Part shown: in pieces, positions 55,241-63,753 of the stretch
Numbering within the stretch: the first letter of the stretch is position 1
How the letters are laid out: each line of letters starts with the position of its first letter
From: Corynebacterium sp. 13CS0277
GTDB taxonomy: Bacteria; Actinomycetota; Actinomycetes; Mycobacteriales; Mycobacteriaceae
Length of the DNA stretch: 64,000 nucleotides
Direction: 5' to 3'
Assembly (NCBI RefSeq): GCF_002994655.1
Contig: NZ_PPDL01000009.1
Location: forward strand, 62,001 to 126,000
Translations under genes and position numbers: made by a program
Notes under the pieces: model-generated
Told to the model about the DNA's origin: nothing
Databases searched by the model: none
Seen by the model: the letters and a program-made list of their open reading frames with translations, nothing else

Positions 55241-55650
55241 TGTGGTGCCACGGACGCCTGCGCGGCGTCGCCGCCGGCGGTGACCGCAGCCCGGTATTCC
55301 TCACCCCAGGCGGCCATCGCATCAAGAATGGGGCGCATGCTGCGCCCCACATCAGTCAGCGAATACTCCACCCGGGGCGGCACCTCAGCGAAGACTTTCC
55401 GGTGCACCAGCCCGAGGCGTTCCATCTCCTTCAAGTTCGCGGTCAGCACCTTCTGGCTGATCCCGGTCACAGTGTGCCGGAGCTCGTTGAAGCGGTAGGT
55501 GCGGCGCAACAGGGTGCGGACGATGAGGATCCGCCACTTGTTGCTCAACAGCCCGACGACGATCTCGACGGGGCACGCGGGGAGGAGCTCCCCGGGAAGT
55601 GCGGGGGTGGGGGAGAAATTTTTCGCCCCAGATTCATCCACAACCTGCAT
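55222..55650 (-). CDS. HxlR-family transcriptional regulator
   Basis: A 142-residue winged-helix protein. The family core is LPACPVEIVVGLLSNKWRILIVRTLL, then RFNELRHTVTGISQKVLTANLKEMERLGLV and VEYSLTDVGRSM. Cys26 is placed like the redox-sensing Cys of YodB/QorR-type members, which respond to quinones, diamide or aldehydes. Divergent to an NAD(P)-binding protein gene, a usual target for such regulators. Its last bases overlap a candidate KdpE box of the kdp operon downstream in the same direction. Confidence 0.9.
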   Translation of the reverse strand: MQVVDESGAKNFSPTPALPGELLPACPVEIVVGLLSNKWRILIVRTLLRRTYRFNELRHTVTGISQKVLTANLKEMERLGLVHRKVFAEVPPRVEYSLTDVGRSMRPILDAMAAWGEEYRAAVTAGGDAAQASVAPQVLTGG

Positions 55651-55663
55651 GGGTTTCCCTTCG

Positions 55664-55701
55664 GTGCCTAGCGGAGAAAAAAGTGCCTACTTGCGAAAAA
55701 A
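55664..55701. promoter_or_regulatory. tandem 19-bp repeat, candidate HxlR operator
   Basis: Two adjoining 19-bp units, GTGCCTAGCGGAGAAAAAA and GTGCCTACTTGCGAAAAAA, with 15 of 19 identical. They begin 14 bp upstream of the HxlR start codon, in the region between the divergent genes. Confidence 0.5.
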
Positions 55702-55797
55702 TACCAGCCGCCGGACGCTGGTGGTGGATGCACGGGCTACCTGCGCCCCACCGGCGGACATGCCGGCGGGCACGCCGGCGGCCACAGCTCCCACACC

Positions 55798-55821
55798 CTG
55801 ACTCTGACTCTCACTCTGACT
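55798..55821 (+). repeat. four hexamer repeats (CTGACT)
   Basis: CTGACT, CTGACT, CTCACT, CTGACT in a row, directly before the AAGGAG of the NAD(P)-binding protein gene. Copy-number change could alter expression. Confidence 0.6.
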
Positions 55822-55835
55822 GCAAGGAGAACCCC

Positions 55836-56540
55836 ATGACCAACTCCCCCACCCCCACCGATGCGACTGCACCGTCCGGTACGTCCGGCACTTCTGGCGC
55901 TGCGGTGACGCCGCTGCGGATCCTTGTCGTCGGGGCCGCCGGACAGGCCGGCCGCCGCATCACCGCCGACGCGCTCTCCCGCGGCCACGCCGTCACCGGC
56001 GTCGTCCGCCGGGATGGTGTCGACCTGGGTGGCGCGCAGGTGCTCCTGCGCGACCTGTTTGACCTGTCGGCCCAGGATGTCGCGGGCGCGGATGTTGTGG
56101 TCGATGCGTTCGGCACCTTCGACCCGGAGCTGCTGCACCAGCACGGCACCTCCCTGGCACACCTGGCGGACCTGGTGGCCGGCACCGACACCCGCCTGAT
56201 CGTCGTCGGCAGCGCCGGCTCCCTGCTCCTCCCCGACGGCACCCGCCTCGTGGACAGCCCCGCCATGCCCGCCCAGTTCAAGCCCCTGGCCACCGCCATG
56301 GCCGACGCCTTCGATGCGCTGCGCGCACGCCAAGACGTGCGCTGGACGTACGTCTCCCCGGCGATTGACTTCCAGCCGGACGGCCCCGCCACGGGCACCT
56401 ACCGGGTGGGCGGGGATGCGCTCATGATGAACGCGGCCGGCGAATCGGTGCTCAGCTACGCGGACTTCGCCACCGCCGTCGTCGACGAGGCGGAGGCCGC
56501 CGCCCACGTCGGTGAACGCATCAGCGTCGTCAGCGTGTAA
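55836..56540 (+). CDS. NAD(P)-binding (NmrA/SDR-like) protein
   Basis: A 234-residue Rossmann protein. After a 27-residue Thr/Ser/Gly/Pro-rich tail comes LRILVVGAAGQAGRRIT with the GxxGxxG motif, then GHAVTGVVRRDG, DLFDLSAQDVAGADVVVDAFG and LIVVGSAGSLLLPDG. It matches the atypical short-chain dehydrogenase/NmrA-like group that responds to redox stress. The ATG follows AAGGAGAACCCC. Probably controlled by the divergent HxlR regulator. Confidence 0.85.
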   Translation: MTNSPTPTDATAPSGTSGTSGAAVTPLRILVVGAAGQAGRRITADALSRGHAVTGVVRRDGVDLGGAQVLLRDLFDLSAQDVAGADVVVDAFGTFDPELLHQHGTSLAHLADLVAGTDTRLIVVGSAGSLLLPDGTRLVDSPAMPAQFKPLATAMADAFDALRARQDVRWTYVSPAIDFQPDGPATGTYRVGGDALMMNAAGESVLSYADFATAVVDEAEAAAHVGERISVVSV

Positions 56541-56551
56541 GTCACCAGCCA

Positions 56552-56580
56552 GCTCACACACCGCCCCGCTCACACACCGC
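56552..56580. repeat. 13-bp direct repeat (GCTCACACACCGC), period 16
   Basis: Two exact copies, followed by more degenerate GCTCAC units to about 56620, between the NAD(P)-binding gene and the TetR gene. Function unknown. Confidence 0.5.
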
Positions 56581-56685
56581 TCCGTTCGCTCACCACCCAG
56601 CTCACTCACCGCCCCACCCCGGGGCACTGCGTGCGCGCACCGCGCATGACCGTGGGGTGGGGTGCTGCGTGCAACAATGGGGGCC

Positions 56686-57303
56686 ATGAAAACCCCCGGC
56701 AGGAAGAGCGACATCCGGGCCGCCGCGATCGCCTTGTTCGCAGAGCGCGGCTACTACGGCACCTCCATGGCGGACATCGCCGACGCGGTCCACATCCGCG
56801 CCTCCAGCCTGTACAACCACGTGCAGTCCAAGCACGAGCTGCTCGCCCACATCATGGTGAGCTGCCAGCAGGATCTTCTCCGGGAGCACGGGGCCGCCAT
56901 GTCGGGGGCGCACACCCCGGCGGAGCAGCTCAGCGCTTCCATGCGCTGCCATGTGCGTTTTCACGCCACCCACCAGCGGGAAGTGTTGGTCACCAACCGG
57001 GAGATCAATAACCTGGAGGACCCGGATCGGACGATGCTCACCCAGCTGCGGCGGGACTATGTGAGCCGCTGGGTGGCCATCCTGGAGCGGGGGCGGGCGG
57101 CCGGGGATTTTGCCATAAGTCACCCGCGGCTCACGAGCTACGCGCTCATCGACATGGGGATGGGTGTGGCCCAGTGGTACAAGGCTGAGGGGCCGGTGCC
57201 CTTGGAGGAGTTGGCGGAGCACTATGTGCGTCTCGCGCGCCGCGCGGTCGCCGCCAAAGAGACCACCGCCCCGGCAGACGGGCTGCCCGAAGAGGACAAC
57301 TGA
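56686..57303 (+). CDS. TetR-family transcriptional regulator
   Basis: A 205-residue regulator. N-terminal helix-turn-helix: KSDIRAAAIALFAERGYYGTSMADIADAVHIRASSLYNHV with the typical GYYGTSM and LYNHV. The C-terminal ligand domain resembles the TetR group linked to fatty-acid and steroid catabolism. It converges on the beta-oxidation operon and may control it; a candidate operator pair lies at 63274-63338. An ATG nine bases upstream is an alternative start. Confidence 0.9.
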   Translation: MKTPGRKSDIRAAAIALFAERGYYGTSMADIADAVHIRASSLYNHVQSKHELLAHIMVSCQQDLLREHGAAMSGAHTPAEQLSASMRCHVRFHATHQREVLVTNREINNLEDPDRTMLTQLRRDYVSRWVAILERGRAAGDFAISHPRLTSYALIDMGMGVAQWYKAEGPVPLEELAEHYVRLARRAVAAKETTAPADGLPEEDN

Positions 57304-57363
57304 CGCTCCGCGCCTGACTCGCCGCGCCACAGGTGTCCTCGGGTGCTGCCCGGCCCTCAGCGG

Positions 57364-57480
57364 CTTCTTTGTCACTGCTTCTTTGTCGCGGCTTTCTGTT
57401 GTCTCTTTTTCAGCCTTCCCTCCCCTGCTCTCTCCTTTCTTTTTCTCTCCTCTTTTCTCTCTACTCTCGTTTTTCCTGCC
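57364..57480 (+). other. pyrimidine tract between convergent genes
   Basis: About 115 bases nearly all C and T on the plus strand, after the TetR stop codon and ending at the stop of the FadN-like gene. No hairpin is apparent; a Rho-dependent end of the tetR transcript would fit. Confidence 0.4.
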
Positions 57481-60015
57481 CTAGTTCTGCAGTGGTTTCC
57501 CCGTCGTGGCCAGGTGCACAGCCCGGGCCAGGTTGTCCTCCTCCAGCAGCAGCGGCGCACACATCCTGTGGGAGGCGGCGGCGAGTTCCTCGTAGGTCGC
57601 CCAGCCGGGGGTTGCGGTCGCGGTGGCGGCATGCGCGGTGAGTACCCCGGCCAATGCGGCCGCGATGCGGGCGTCGGTGCTGCTGCGCGGGGTATCACTG
57701 CCCTGAGCACCACTGTCCGAGGTGTCGGGGTTGTGTGCCGCCCACGCCGCGTCGAGGGGTTCGGCCCCCTGGTACAGGGGGAGGTCCTGAAACTGGGGTG
57801 GGGTGTAGCCGCCGGCGAGGCGTTCCGCCACGGCGATCGCCTCGGGGAGGACGTCGCCGGGGTGGGCGACGATGATGTCCTCCGGCCCCATGAGCCCCGC
57901 GTCGGCGATGGTGTACGCCCCGCGGAGGGTGTTGCCGCTGATGCTCAGGTCGAAGGCTTCCGCCACGAGCGCATCCATGTGGGCCGTGGTAGCGCCGGGG
58001 GTGTGCGCGTGCAGGCGCCGCAGCACCTGGGCGGGCCCCATCCAGCCGGGGAACAGGCCGACCTGCCGCTCCGGGAAGCCGAGGGCACTGTCGGTGTGGA
58101 ACACCGCCGCATCCGTGTGCAGCAGCAGCTCCGCACCACCGCCCAGGGCCACACCGCGGGCGGCCGCGACGACGGGCACGGGGCAGGTCGCCAGGCCGTG
58201 GAAGATTTCCACCCCGCGGCGGAGGAACTGCTCAATGTCCTCACCCCGGCCTGCCTGCGCGGCCGCGATGAGGGTGTGCAGGTCGGCGCCGGCGCAGAAG
58301 GCAGTGGGGTCGTCGTGCGCGAGGACCACTCCCCGGATGCGTCCCTCGTGGGCGAGCCGCACGACCGCCGCCAGCCCGTCGAGGGCCGCCGCGGTCAGCG
58401 ATCCCTTCTTCGTGGTGGCGTGCCACAGCGCAATGCCGCTAGGCAGTCCGATGACCTGGCTGTCGGGGGTGCGAAACAGCACGGGGTTTGCCGCTGCGAG
58501 CTCAGGGATCCGCACCCCCGGGGTGGGGATCTCGTCGACGACGTCGCCGGTGCTGCTGAGCACGCGCCCCGCCGCGGGGTAGAACCCGCCGGCCGCGACG
58601 GCGCGCCGCAGGAGCGCTGGCACCTCCCGGGGCGCCTGCCCACCGGCGGCGTCCCGCTGGAGGTGCTCGGCCACGAGGCGCACGCTGAACTCGCAGCCGT
58701 ACGCATCCGCCAGCGCCAACGGGCCCTGCCGCCAGGAGTAGCCGTGCCGCAGCGCCGCATCAATCTGGTCAACGCTGTCACAGATCTCCTCAGCCACGGC
58801 GGCACAGTAGTAGAGGGTTTCGGCGAAGATGGCGCGAGCATACTCCCCGGCCGCAGACTCCGCCCGCAGCAGTGCCTCCCCACCGGCCGCGCACTCGCGG
58901 GCCACGTCCTCATCCAGGGGTGGGGCTTCAACATACTCGCCGGTGGCGGGGTCGATGACCTCCACCAGGCGGCGGCCGTCCGCGTCCACGCTGCGGCGCA
59001 GCAGCCCCGAGGGTCCCGTACGGCCCGTGAGGCCCCGGGCAATCAGCCCCAGGATCAGCGGGTCGTTGTGCACGGGGAAGCGGTGGTAGGAGTCCTCGGG
59101 CGGCACGGTCTCCATGAAGGAACCCCACACGTCCGGCACGAGCTGCAGGCCAATGTAATCAAACAGGCCGAACACTCCGGTCCGCGGCGTGGTGAACACC
59201 GCCTGGTTGACGGCGTCCGCGACCGTCAGCGGGATCCCCCGGTCCAGTGCGATGCGCGCCGCGGCCGCCATCCACAGGTTGCCCACCCGGTTCGCGATGA
59301 ACCCGGGGGTGTCCCGGCAGCGCAGCGGCACTTTGCCCAACTGGTGGGCGATAACGTCCATGATGCGCTCCACGGTGGGAGCATCAGTCGTCGGCTGGGC
59401 GACAACCTCCACGAGGTTCATCACCCGGGGCGGGTTGAAGAAGTGGGTGACCACCATGCGGCGGGCCAGATCCTCCGGCAGGGTGGCGCTGAGCTGCGCC
59501 AGCGGAATCGTGGAGGTATTCGACGACAGGACTGCCTCAAGGCTCAGGTAGGGGGCGATGCTGTCGTAGAGCCTGGTTTTGACCTCCAGGTTTTCGAACA
59601 CCGCCTCCACCACCCACTGGCAGTCGCGCAGCAACTCCAGGTCGTCCTCGGTGTTGCCGCAGGTGACCTGCTGGGCGAAGGAGGGATGGGTGAATCCGCC
59701 GCGCCGCAGCTGGGTATCCACTCCACGGCGGGCGCGGGCACTGCGATCGGGGCCGTCCTCAGGCATGTCGAGGAGCACGACATCCATGCCACAGCTGGCG
59801 AGCAGAGCGGCAATGCCGGACCCCATGGAGCCCGCCCCGATGACGGCGGCCCGGGTGAATTCCTCCGGGGCGCACCGTGCCCGGCGCGCACCCAGCGGTG
59901 CCACCTCGGCCCCGGTAGTGGTGGCGGCCGGAGCGTTGGTCGGGATGTCGGCCGGGGTGCTGGTTGGGGTGGCGGCCCGATCGGTGATCTGGGTGCTGGT
60001 TGCGGCGGTGGTCAT
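57481..60015 (-). CDS. FadN-type 3-hydroxyacyl-CoA dehydrogenase / enoyl-CoA hydratase
   Basis: An 844-residue bifunctional beta-oxidation enzyme with the dehydrogenase first and the hydratase last, the order of Bacillus FadN and opposite to FadB. Rossmann motif VIGAGSMGSGIA (60-67), the NTSTIP and THFFNPP motifs, GFIANRVGN, and a second dehydrogenase domain follow; the crotonase part has FCAGADLHTL and the VPVVAAARGVALGGGAELLL oxyanion-hole region. A 45-residue Thr/Ala/Pro-rich tail precedes the Rossmann fold. ATG with GGAGG upstream, overlapping the thiolase stop (ATGA). Last gene of the acyl-CoA dehydrogenase-thiolase-FadN series. Confidence 0.9.
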   Translation of the reverse strand: MTTAATSTQITDRAATPTSTPADIPTNAPAATTTGAEVAPLGARRARCAPEEFTRAAVIGAGSMGSGIAALLASCGMDVVLLDMPEDGPDRSARARRGVDTQLRRGGFTHPSFAQQVTCGNTEDDLELLRDCQWVVEAVFENLEVKTRLYDSIAPYLSLEAVLSSNTSTIPLAQLSATLPEDLARRMVVTHFFNPPRVMNLVEVVAQPTTDAPTVERIMDVIAHQLGKVPLRCRDTPGFIANRVGNLWMAAAARIALDRGIPLTVADAVNQAVFTTPRTGVFGLFDYIGLQLVPDVWGSFMETVPPEDSYHRFPVHNDPLILGLIARGLTGRTGPSGLLRRSVDADGRRLVEVIDPATGEYVEAPPLDEDVARECAAGGEALLRAESAAGEYARAIFAETLYYCAAVAEEICDSVDQIDAALRHGYSWRQGPLALADAYGCEFSVRLVAEHLQRDAAGGQAPREVPALLRRAVAAGGFYPAAGRVLSSTGDVVDEIPTPGVRIPELAAANPVLFRTPDSQVIGLPSGIALWHATTKKGSLTAAALDGLAAVVRLAHEGRIRGVVLAHDDPTAFCAGADLHTLIAAAQAGRGEDIEQFLRRGVEIFHGLATCPVPVVAAARGVALGGGAELLLHTDAAVFHTDSALGFPERQVGLFPGWMGPAQVLRRLHAHTPGATTAHMDALVAEAFDLSISGNTLRGAYTIADAGLMGPEDIIVAHPGDVLPEAIAVAERLAGGYTPPQFQDLPLYQGAEPLDAAWAAHNPDTSDSGAQGSDTPRSSTDARIAAALAGVLTAHAATATATPGWATYEELAAASHRMCAPLLLEEDNLARAVHLATTGKPLQN

Positions 60016-61355
60016 GCGTCCTCCTTCGTCGTGGCTGCGGACTCCGCCAGGGATTCCACAATGAGAGCAATGCCCTGGCCGCCGCCGATGCACAGGGTGA
60101 TGAGCCCGTAGCGGCCGCCGGTGTCTTTCAGGTAGTACAGGGCCTTGGTGGTGAGGATCGCCCCGGTGGCACCCACCGGGTGCCCCAGCGCGATCGCCCC
60201 ACCGTGGGGGTTGAGGATCTCCTCGTCGAAGCCGAGCTGCCGGCTCACGGCGAGCGCTTGGGCGGCGAAAGCTTCGTTGGATTCGATGACGTCCATGTCG
60301 TCCAGGGTGAGGCCGGCGGCGGCCAAGGCCTTCGGCACTGCCGCCACGGGCCCGAGCCCCATGTGGGCCGGGTCCACGCCAGCAATGCCGTAGGCGACGA
60401 TGCGGCCCAGCCGCGCCAGGTGCAGCTGCGCGGCGGTATCCTCGCCCGCGAGGACGAGCATGCAGGCCCCGTCGTTGATGCCGGAGGAATTCCCGGCGGT
60501 CACGCTGCCGCCCGGGGTGAACGCGGCCGGCAGTTCGGCGAGGGCTTCCACCGTGGTGGGGCGGGGGTGCTCGTCGGTGTCGATGGTGTGCTCCCGGCCG
60601 CGGCGACGCACTGTCACGGGCACAATCTGCTCCTCGAAGCGGCCCTGGGTGATGGCATCGTGGGCGCGCTGCTGGCTCTGCCACGCGCACGCGTCTTGCT
60701 CCGCGCGGGAAATCCCGTGGGCCTCCGCCACGTTCTCCGCGGTCACCCCCATGTGGCCACTGCCGAACGGGCAGGTCAAAAGACCCGTGAGCCAGTCAGT
60801 GAGCCGCCCATCCCCCATGCGCCGTCCGGCCCGCATACCGTCCACACTGTAGGGAGCCTGCGACATGGTCTCCGCACCACCTGCCAGGGCGATGCGTGCG
60901 GTGCCGGCGGCGATCTCCTGGGCGGCACTGATGATGGCCTGCACCCCGGAGCCGCAGGCCCGGTTGACGTTGAGGGCGGTGGCCGTATCGGGTACTCCGA
61001 TGGCCCGGCCAATCATGCGGGAGGTGTAGAACCCCTGGGGGTTGACGGGGATGATGGTGCCCGCGACGACCGAGTCGACAGCGGCCGGCTCCACCCCCGC
61101 CCGGGCGCACGCCTCGCGGGCGGCGATCGCGCCGAGCTCAGCGGGCGTCAGGGAGGATAGCCCTCCCTGGAAACTGCCGATGGGGGTGCGTGCCGCCGCA
61201 CAGATGACGACACCGACACCGGGCTGCCCGCCGGGCGGACCACCGCCGGGAGCGGCGGCAGGCACAGTGGCCGCAGGGGCAGCAGCGGATGCCGTAGCAG
61301 TGTCAGGGGTGGGGTCGGTGGCGGAGGTGGTGGGGTTGTGCGTGGGTGGGGTCAT
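60012..61355 (-). CDS. acetyl-CoA acyltransferase (thiolase)
   Basis: A 447-residue thiolase. Active-site Cys134 in NVNRACGSGVQA, His392 in GHPVGATG and Cys422 in LCIGGGQG are all in place, as are the substrate-loop segments. The last step of beta-oxidation, releasing acetyl-CoA; 3-oxoadipyl-CoA or acetoacetyl-CoA are possible substrates. An about 45-residue Thr/Ala/Pro/Gly-rich tail before VGVVICAAARTPIG is unusual for the family. GTG-ATG pair at the start; the ATG was taken, with AAGGA upstream. Confidence 0.93.
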   Translation of the reverse strand: MTPPTHNPTTSATDPTPDTATASAAAPAATVPAAAPGGGPPGGQPGVGVVICAAARTPIGSFQGGLSSLTPAELGAIAAREACARAGVEPAAVDSVVAGTIIPVNPQGFYTSRMIGRAIGVPDTATALNVNRACGSGVQAIISAAQEIAAGTARIALAGGAETMSQAPYSVDGMRAGRRMGDGRLTDWLTGLLTCPFGSGHMGVTAENVAEAHGISRAEQDACAWQSQQRAHDAITQGRFEEQIVPVTVRRRGREHTIDTDEHPRPTTVEALAELPAAFTPGGSVTAGNSSGINDGACMLVLAGEDTAAQLHLARLGRIVAYGIAGVDPAHMGLGPVAAVPKALAAAGLTLDDMDVIESNEAFAAQALAVSRQLGFDEEILNPHGGAIALGHPVGATGAILTTKALYYLKDTGGRYGLITLCIGGGQGIALIVESLAESAATTKEDA

Positions 61356-61371
61356 CACGGTGATCCTTCAT

Positions 61372-61466
61372 CGAAGACGGCAGGTGAAGCAGAGAGAAGC
61401 AGAAGTACGAAAAGCAGGGGGACGCAGGAAGAGCGAAGAGCAAGGAAAACAAGGGGACGGAGATAT
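61372..61466 (-). promoter_or_regulatory. pyrimidine-rich leader between acyl-CoA dehydrogenase and thiolase genes
   Basis: On the transcribed strand about 95 bases almost free of purines, in the gap after the acyl-CoA dehydrogenase gene. Possible Rho-loading site, which could lower expression of the two distal genes. Confidence 0.35.
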
Positions 61467-61527
61467 ACAGCGTTCCCGCCGCACACAGCAGGGGCGCGGG
61501 CGCGCCCCTGGCACGCGCGGGGAGTTA

Positions 61528-62784
61528 TTACGCGAACGCGCCCTTGCCGGTGATCGCGCGGCCCACGATGAGCGACTGGATGGTGTCGGTGCCCTCATAG
61601 GTGTGGAGGGTCTCCATGTCCACCATGTGGCGAATCACGTGGTTGTCCAGCAGGATCCCGGAGCCGCCAAGCATGTCGCGGGCATCGGCGGCGATCTCCC
61701 GGGCGGCGCGGGTGTTGTGCACCTTCGCCAAGGCCGCCATCTCCGGGGTGAGTGCACCGGCCGCCTCCAAGTCGGCGAGGCGCCGGCAGTGCAGCGCCAT
61801 GGCGGTCACCTTCTGCAGCTGGTCGGCCAGCCGCTGCTGGATGAGCTGGAAGTGGGCCAGCGGCTTGCCGAACTGGATGCGCTCCGCAGCGTGGGCGAGC
61901 GCAGCCTCGTAGCAGGCAATCCCGTGCCCGAGGGCCATCCACGCCACCCCGGAGCGGGTAGCGGACAGGACGGCAGCCACATCCTTGAAGCTGTGCACCC
62001 CGGGCAGGCGGGCCGAGTCCGGCACCCGGCAGTCCTGCAACGTGATGAGCGACTGGTCGATCGCCCGCAAACAGGCCTTCCCCTGGATGACTTCCGCCGA
62101 GTAGCCGGGGGTGTCCTGCGGGACGAGGAAGCCGTGAATAGCACCCCGGCCACCGGCACCACCGCCGGCACCGGAGTCCTCGGCGACGCGGGCCCACACG
62201 ATGGTGACGTCGCCGGTCGCACCGAAGCCGATCCAGCGCTTCTGCCCGTTGAGCACCCACTCCTGCCCGTCGCGCCGGGCGGAGGTTTCCAGCGACACCG
62301 CGTCGGAGCCGTGGTCGGGTTCCGTCAGTCCGAAGCTGCCGAGCATCTCCGCCCGCGCAAGCGGCCCCAGGTAGGTGGCCTTTTGTTCCGGGGAGCCGTA
62401 GAGGGCGATGGCCCGCATGACGAGGCCCGCCTGGACAGCGATGATGGAGCCCATGGAGCCGTCGCAGCGGGCGACTTCCATCATGACCAGGCCTGCGGCC
62501 AGGGGGCTGAAGGGGGTGAACTCCTCGCACTGAATGCCGTCGTTGAACAGGCCGAGCTCCGCGAGCCGGTTCACGAGCGGCCGTGGGGTCTCGGCGCGCT
62601 CCCAGTAGTCGTTGATGACGGGCAGGCAGTCGTCGGCGAAGCGGGCGGCCTGCGCCCAGGCTTCCAAGTCGGCGCCGCTGACGTCGTCGAACAGGTGGTA
62701 GTAGTCGCTGCGCGGCCCGAGCAGATCCGCCGGGGTGAGCCCGGCAGATGCGGCGGTGGCTGTGCGCGTGGTGGGGGTGTGCAT
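61528..62784 (-). CDS. acyl-CoA dehydrogenase (glutaryl-CoA dehydrogenase-like)
   Basis: A 418-residue flavoprotein. Family segments include CDGSMGSIIAVQAGLVM, LGSFGLTEPDHGSDA, LNGQKRWIGFGATGDVTIVWAR, and ERIQFGKPLAHFQLIQQ. The catalytic base is Glu397 in TYEGTDTI, the position used by glutaryl-CoA-type members. It would start the pathway by oxidising an acyl-CoA, possibly a dicarboxylyl- or short-chain one; decarboxylation is not proved by sequence. ATG with GAGGAG upstream. First gene of the operon; a promoter lies about 450 bp upstream. Confidence 0.92.
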   Translation of the reverse strand: MHTPTTRTATAASAGLTPADLLGPRSDYYHLFDDVSGADLEAWAQAARFADDCLPVINDYWERAETPRPLVNRLAELGLFNDGIQCEEFTPFSPLAAGLVMMEVARCDGSMGSIIAVQAGLVMRAIALYGSPEQKATYLGPLARAEMLGSFGLTEPDHGSDAVSLETSARRDGQEWVLNGQKRWIGFGATGDVTIVWARVAEDSGAGGGAGGRGAIHGFLVPQDTPGYSAEVIQGKACLRAIDQSLITLQDCRVPDSARLPGVHSFKDVAAVLSATRSGVAWMALGHGIACYEAALAHAAERIQFGKPLAHFQLIQQRLADQLQKVTAMALHCRRLADLEAAGALTPEMAALAKVHNTRAAREIAADARDMLGGSGILLDNHVIRHMVDMETLHTYEGTDTIQSLIVGRAITGKGAFA

Positions 62785-62798
62785 GGGGTGCTCCTCAC

Positions 62799-62850
62799 AC
62801 GAAAGAGAAGTAGGGACTGAGGGACAAAAGGTGGGGACAAAGAACCGGGA
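62799..62850 (-). promoter_or_regulatory. pyrimidine-rich leader of the acyl-CoA dehydrogenase gene
   Basis: Strongly C/T-biased on the transcribed strand, 15-66 nt before the start codon. Confidence 0.3.
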
Positions 62851-63234
62851 AGCCACGACCGGGCCACGAAGACCAGATCGCGCACACCGGCCGAGGGGAA
62901 GAAAACAACACGCAGCGGGACGTGGAGGACGTCTACGGACTGCGCCGGGACTCGTCCCCGGCGGTGGGCAGTGGCACATCTGGGGTGCATCACTGCGCTG
63001 CGCGTCGTGTGCTCGTAGGGGCCTGTGTGTTGGCCGCGACCACGGCACCGAGGTGGGGATTGCAGAAGGTGGGCAACTCGCCCGGGGTGCAGTGAGCGCA
63101 CCCGGGGCGGGGTGAGGGCCATCCTGCGCGCCATGTCGATGAGCGGCGGCGGTGGGATGGCCGTGTGTCGTGGAGTGCGGTGATCGCTTGGGCTCCACGA
63201 ACACACCAGGAAACCTAATGACGATTCGCCCCTA

Positions 63235-63263
63235 AATATGCCAGGGGTCACACACCGCGTCAA
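63235..63263 (-). promoter_or_regulatory. promoter TTGACG-17-CATATT of the beta-oxidation operon
   Basis: Good -35 and acceptable -10 with a 17-bp spacer on the minus strand. It implies a leader of about 440 nt before the acyl-CoA dehydrogenase start. Confidence 0.5.
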
Positions 63264-63273
63264 GGGTTTCGGC

Positions 63274-63338
63274 AAATTTTTCCCAATTTTCCTGCATAGA
63301 TGCACCACAGACATGCGTCGCGAAGAAATTTTTCCCAA
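63274..63338. promoter_or_regulatory. paired 13-bp direct repeats, candidate operators
   Basis: AAATTTTTCCCAA occurs exactly at 63274-63286 and again at 63326-63338. The first is 10 bp upstream of the minus -35 and the second about 30 bp upstream of the possible plus -10, so one regulator could govern both directions. Confidence 0.45.
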
Positions 63339-63620
63339 ACTGTGCCCCACAACACACGAATGACTGTTAGCATGGCTGCAACGATGCCGACCGGCACCCG
63401 CACAGCGCAGACACATCCCCTCGGGAATCACGCACCCGCGGCCACCACACGCACCGCGTGTCGCGCTTCCCCCGCACCCCACCCGCCGCACGTGCCAGCT
63501 ACCGCACGTGGCACGGCAGGCACTCGGTGGGCACGCGAGGAGGCCAGCGCCCCGCAGGCAACCAGTGCCCCGATGGAGATTCCCGCCTCGCGTGTGCCGC
63601 CGGCAGACGAGACATGACGA

Positions 63621-63730
63621 TTCACCCCCTTGTCCCTCGACCCTGCCTCTTCTTCACCCTCCCCCACTGTCCCCGTTCTTCCCTTTCGTCCCTCCTTTCT
63701 CCCTCTTCTTCCCCCTGTCGTCCATTTCAT
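63621..63730 (+). promoter_or_regulatory. pyrimidine-rich leader of the CoA-transferase gene
   Basis: About 110 bases almost only C and T on the plus strand, ending some 23 nt before the start codon. Confidence 0.4.
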
Positions 63731-63753
63731 GTCTTTCGAATCGAGGTCTTCCC

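Larger units (their letters stand above)
62785..63753. other. 969-bp divergent control region
   Basis: Lies between the acyl-CoA dehydrogenase operon (minus) and the CoA-transferase gene (plus). Contains a minus promoter (63235-63263), two identical 13-bp sites, a possible plus -10 TAGCAT (63368-63373), and pyrimidine-rich leaders on both sides (62799-62850 minus; 63621-63730 plus). No convincing gene. Confidence 0.55.

Noticed and set aside
57481..60690. A longer FadN-like product reaching back into the thiolase gene
   Set aside because: The extra N-terminus is the thiolase region read in another frame. The ATG with GGAGG that overlaps the thiolase stop is the natural start.
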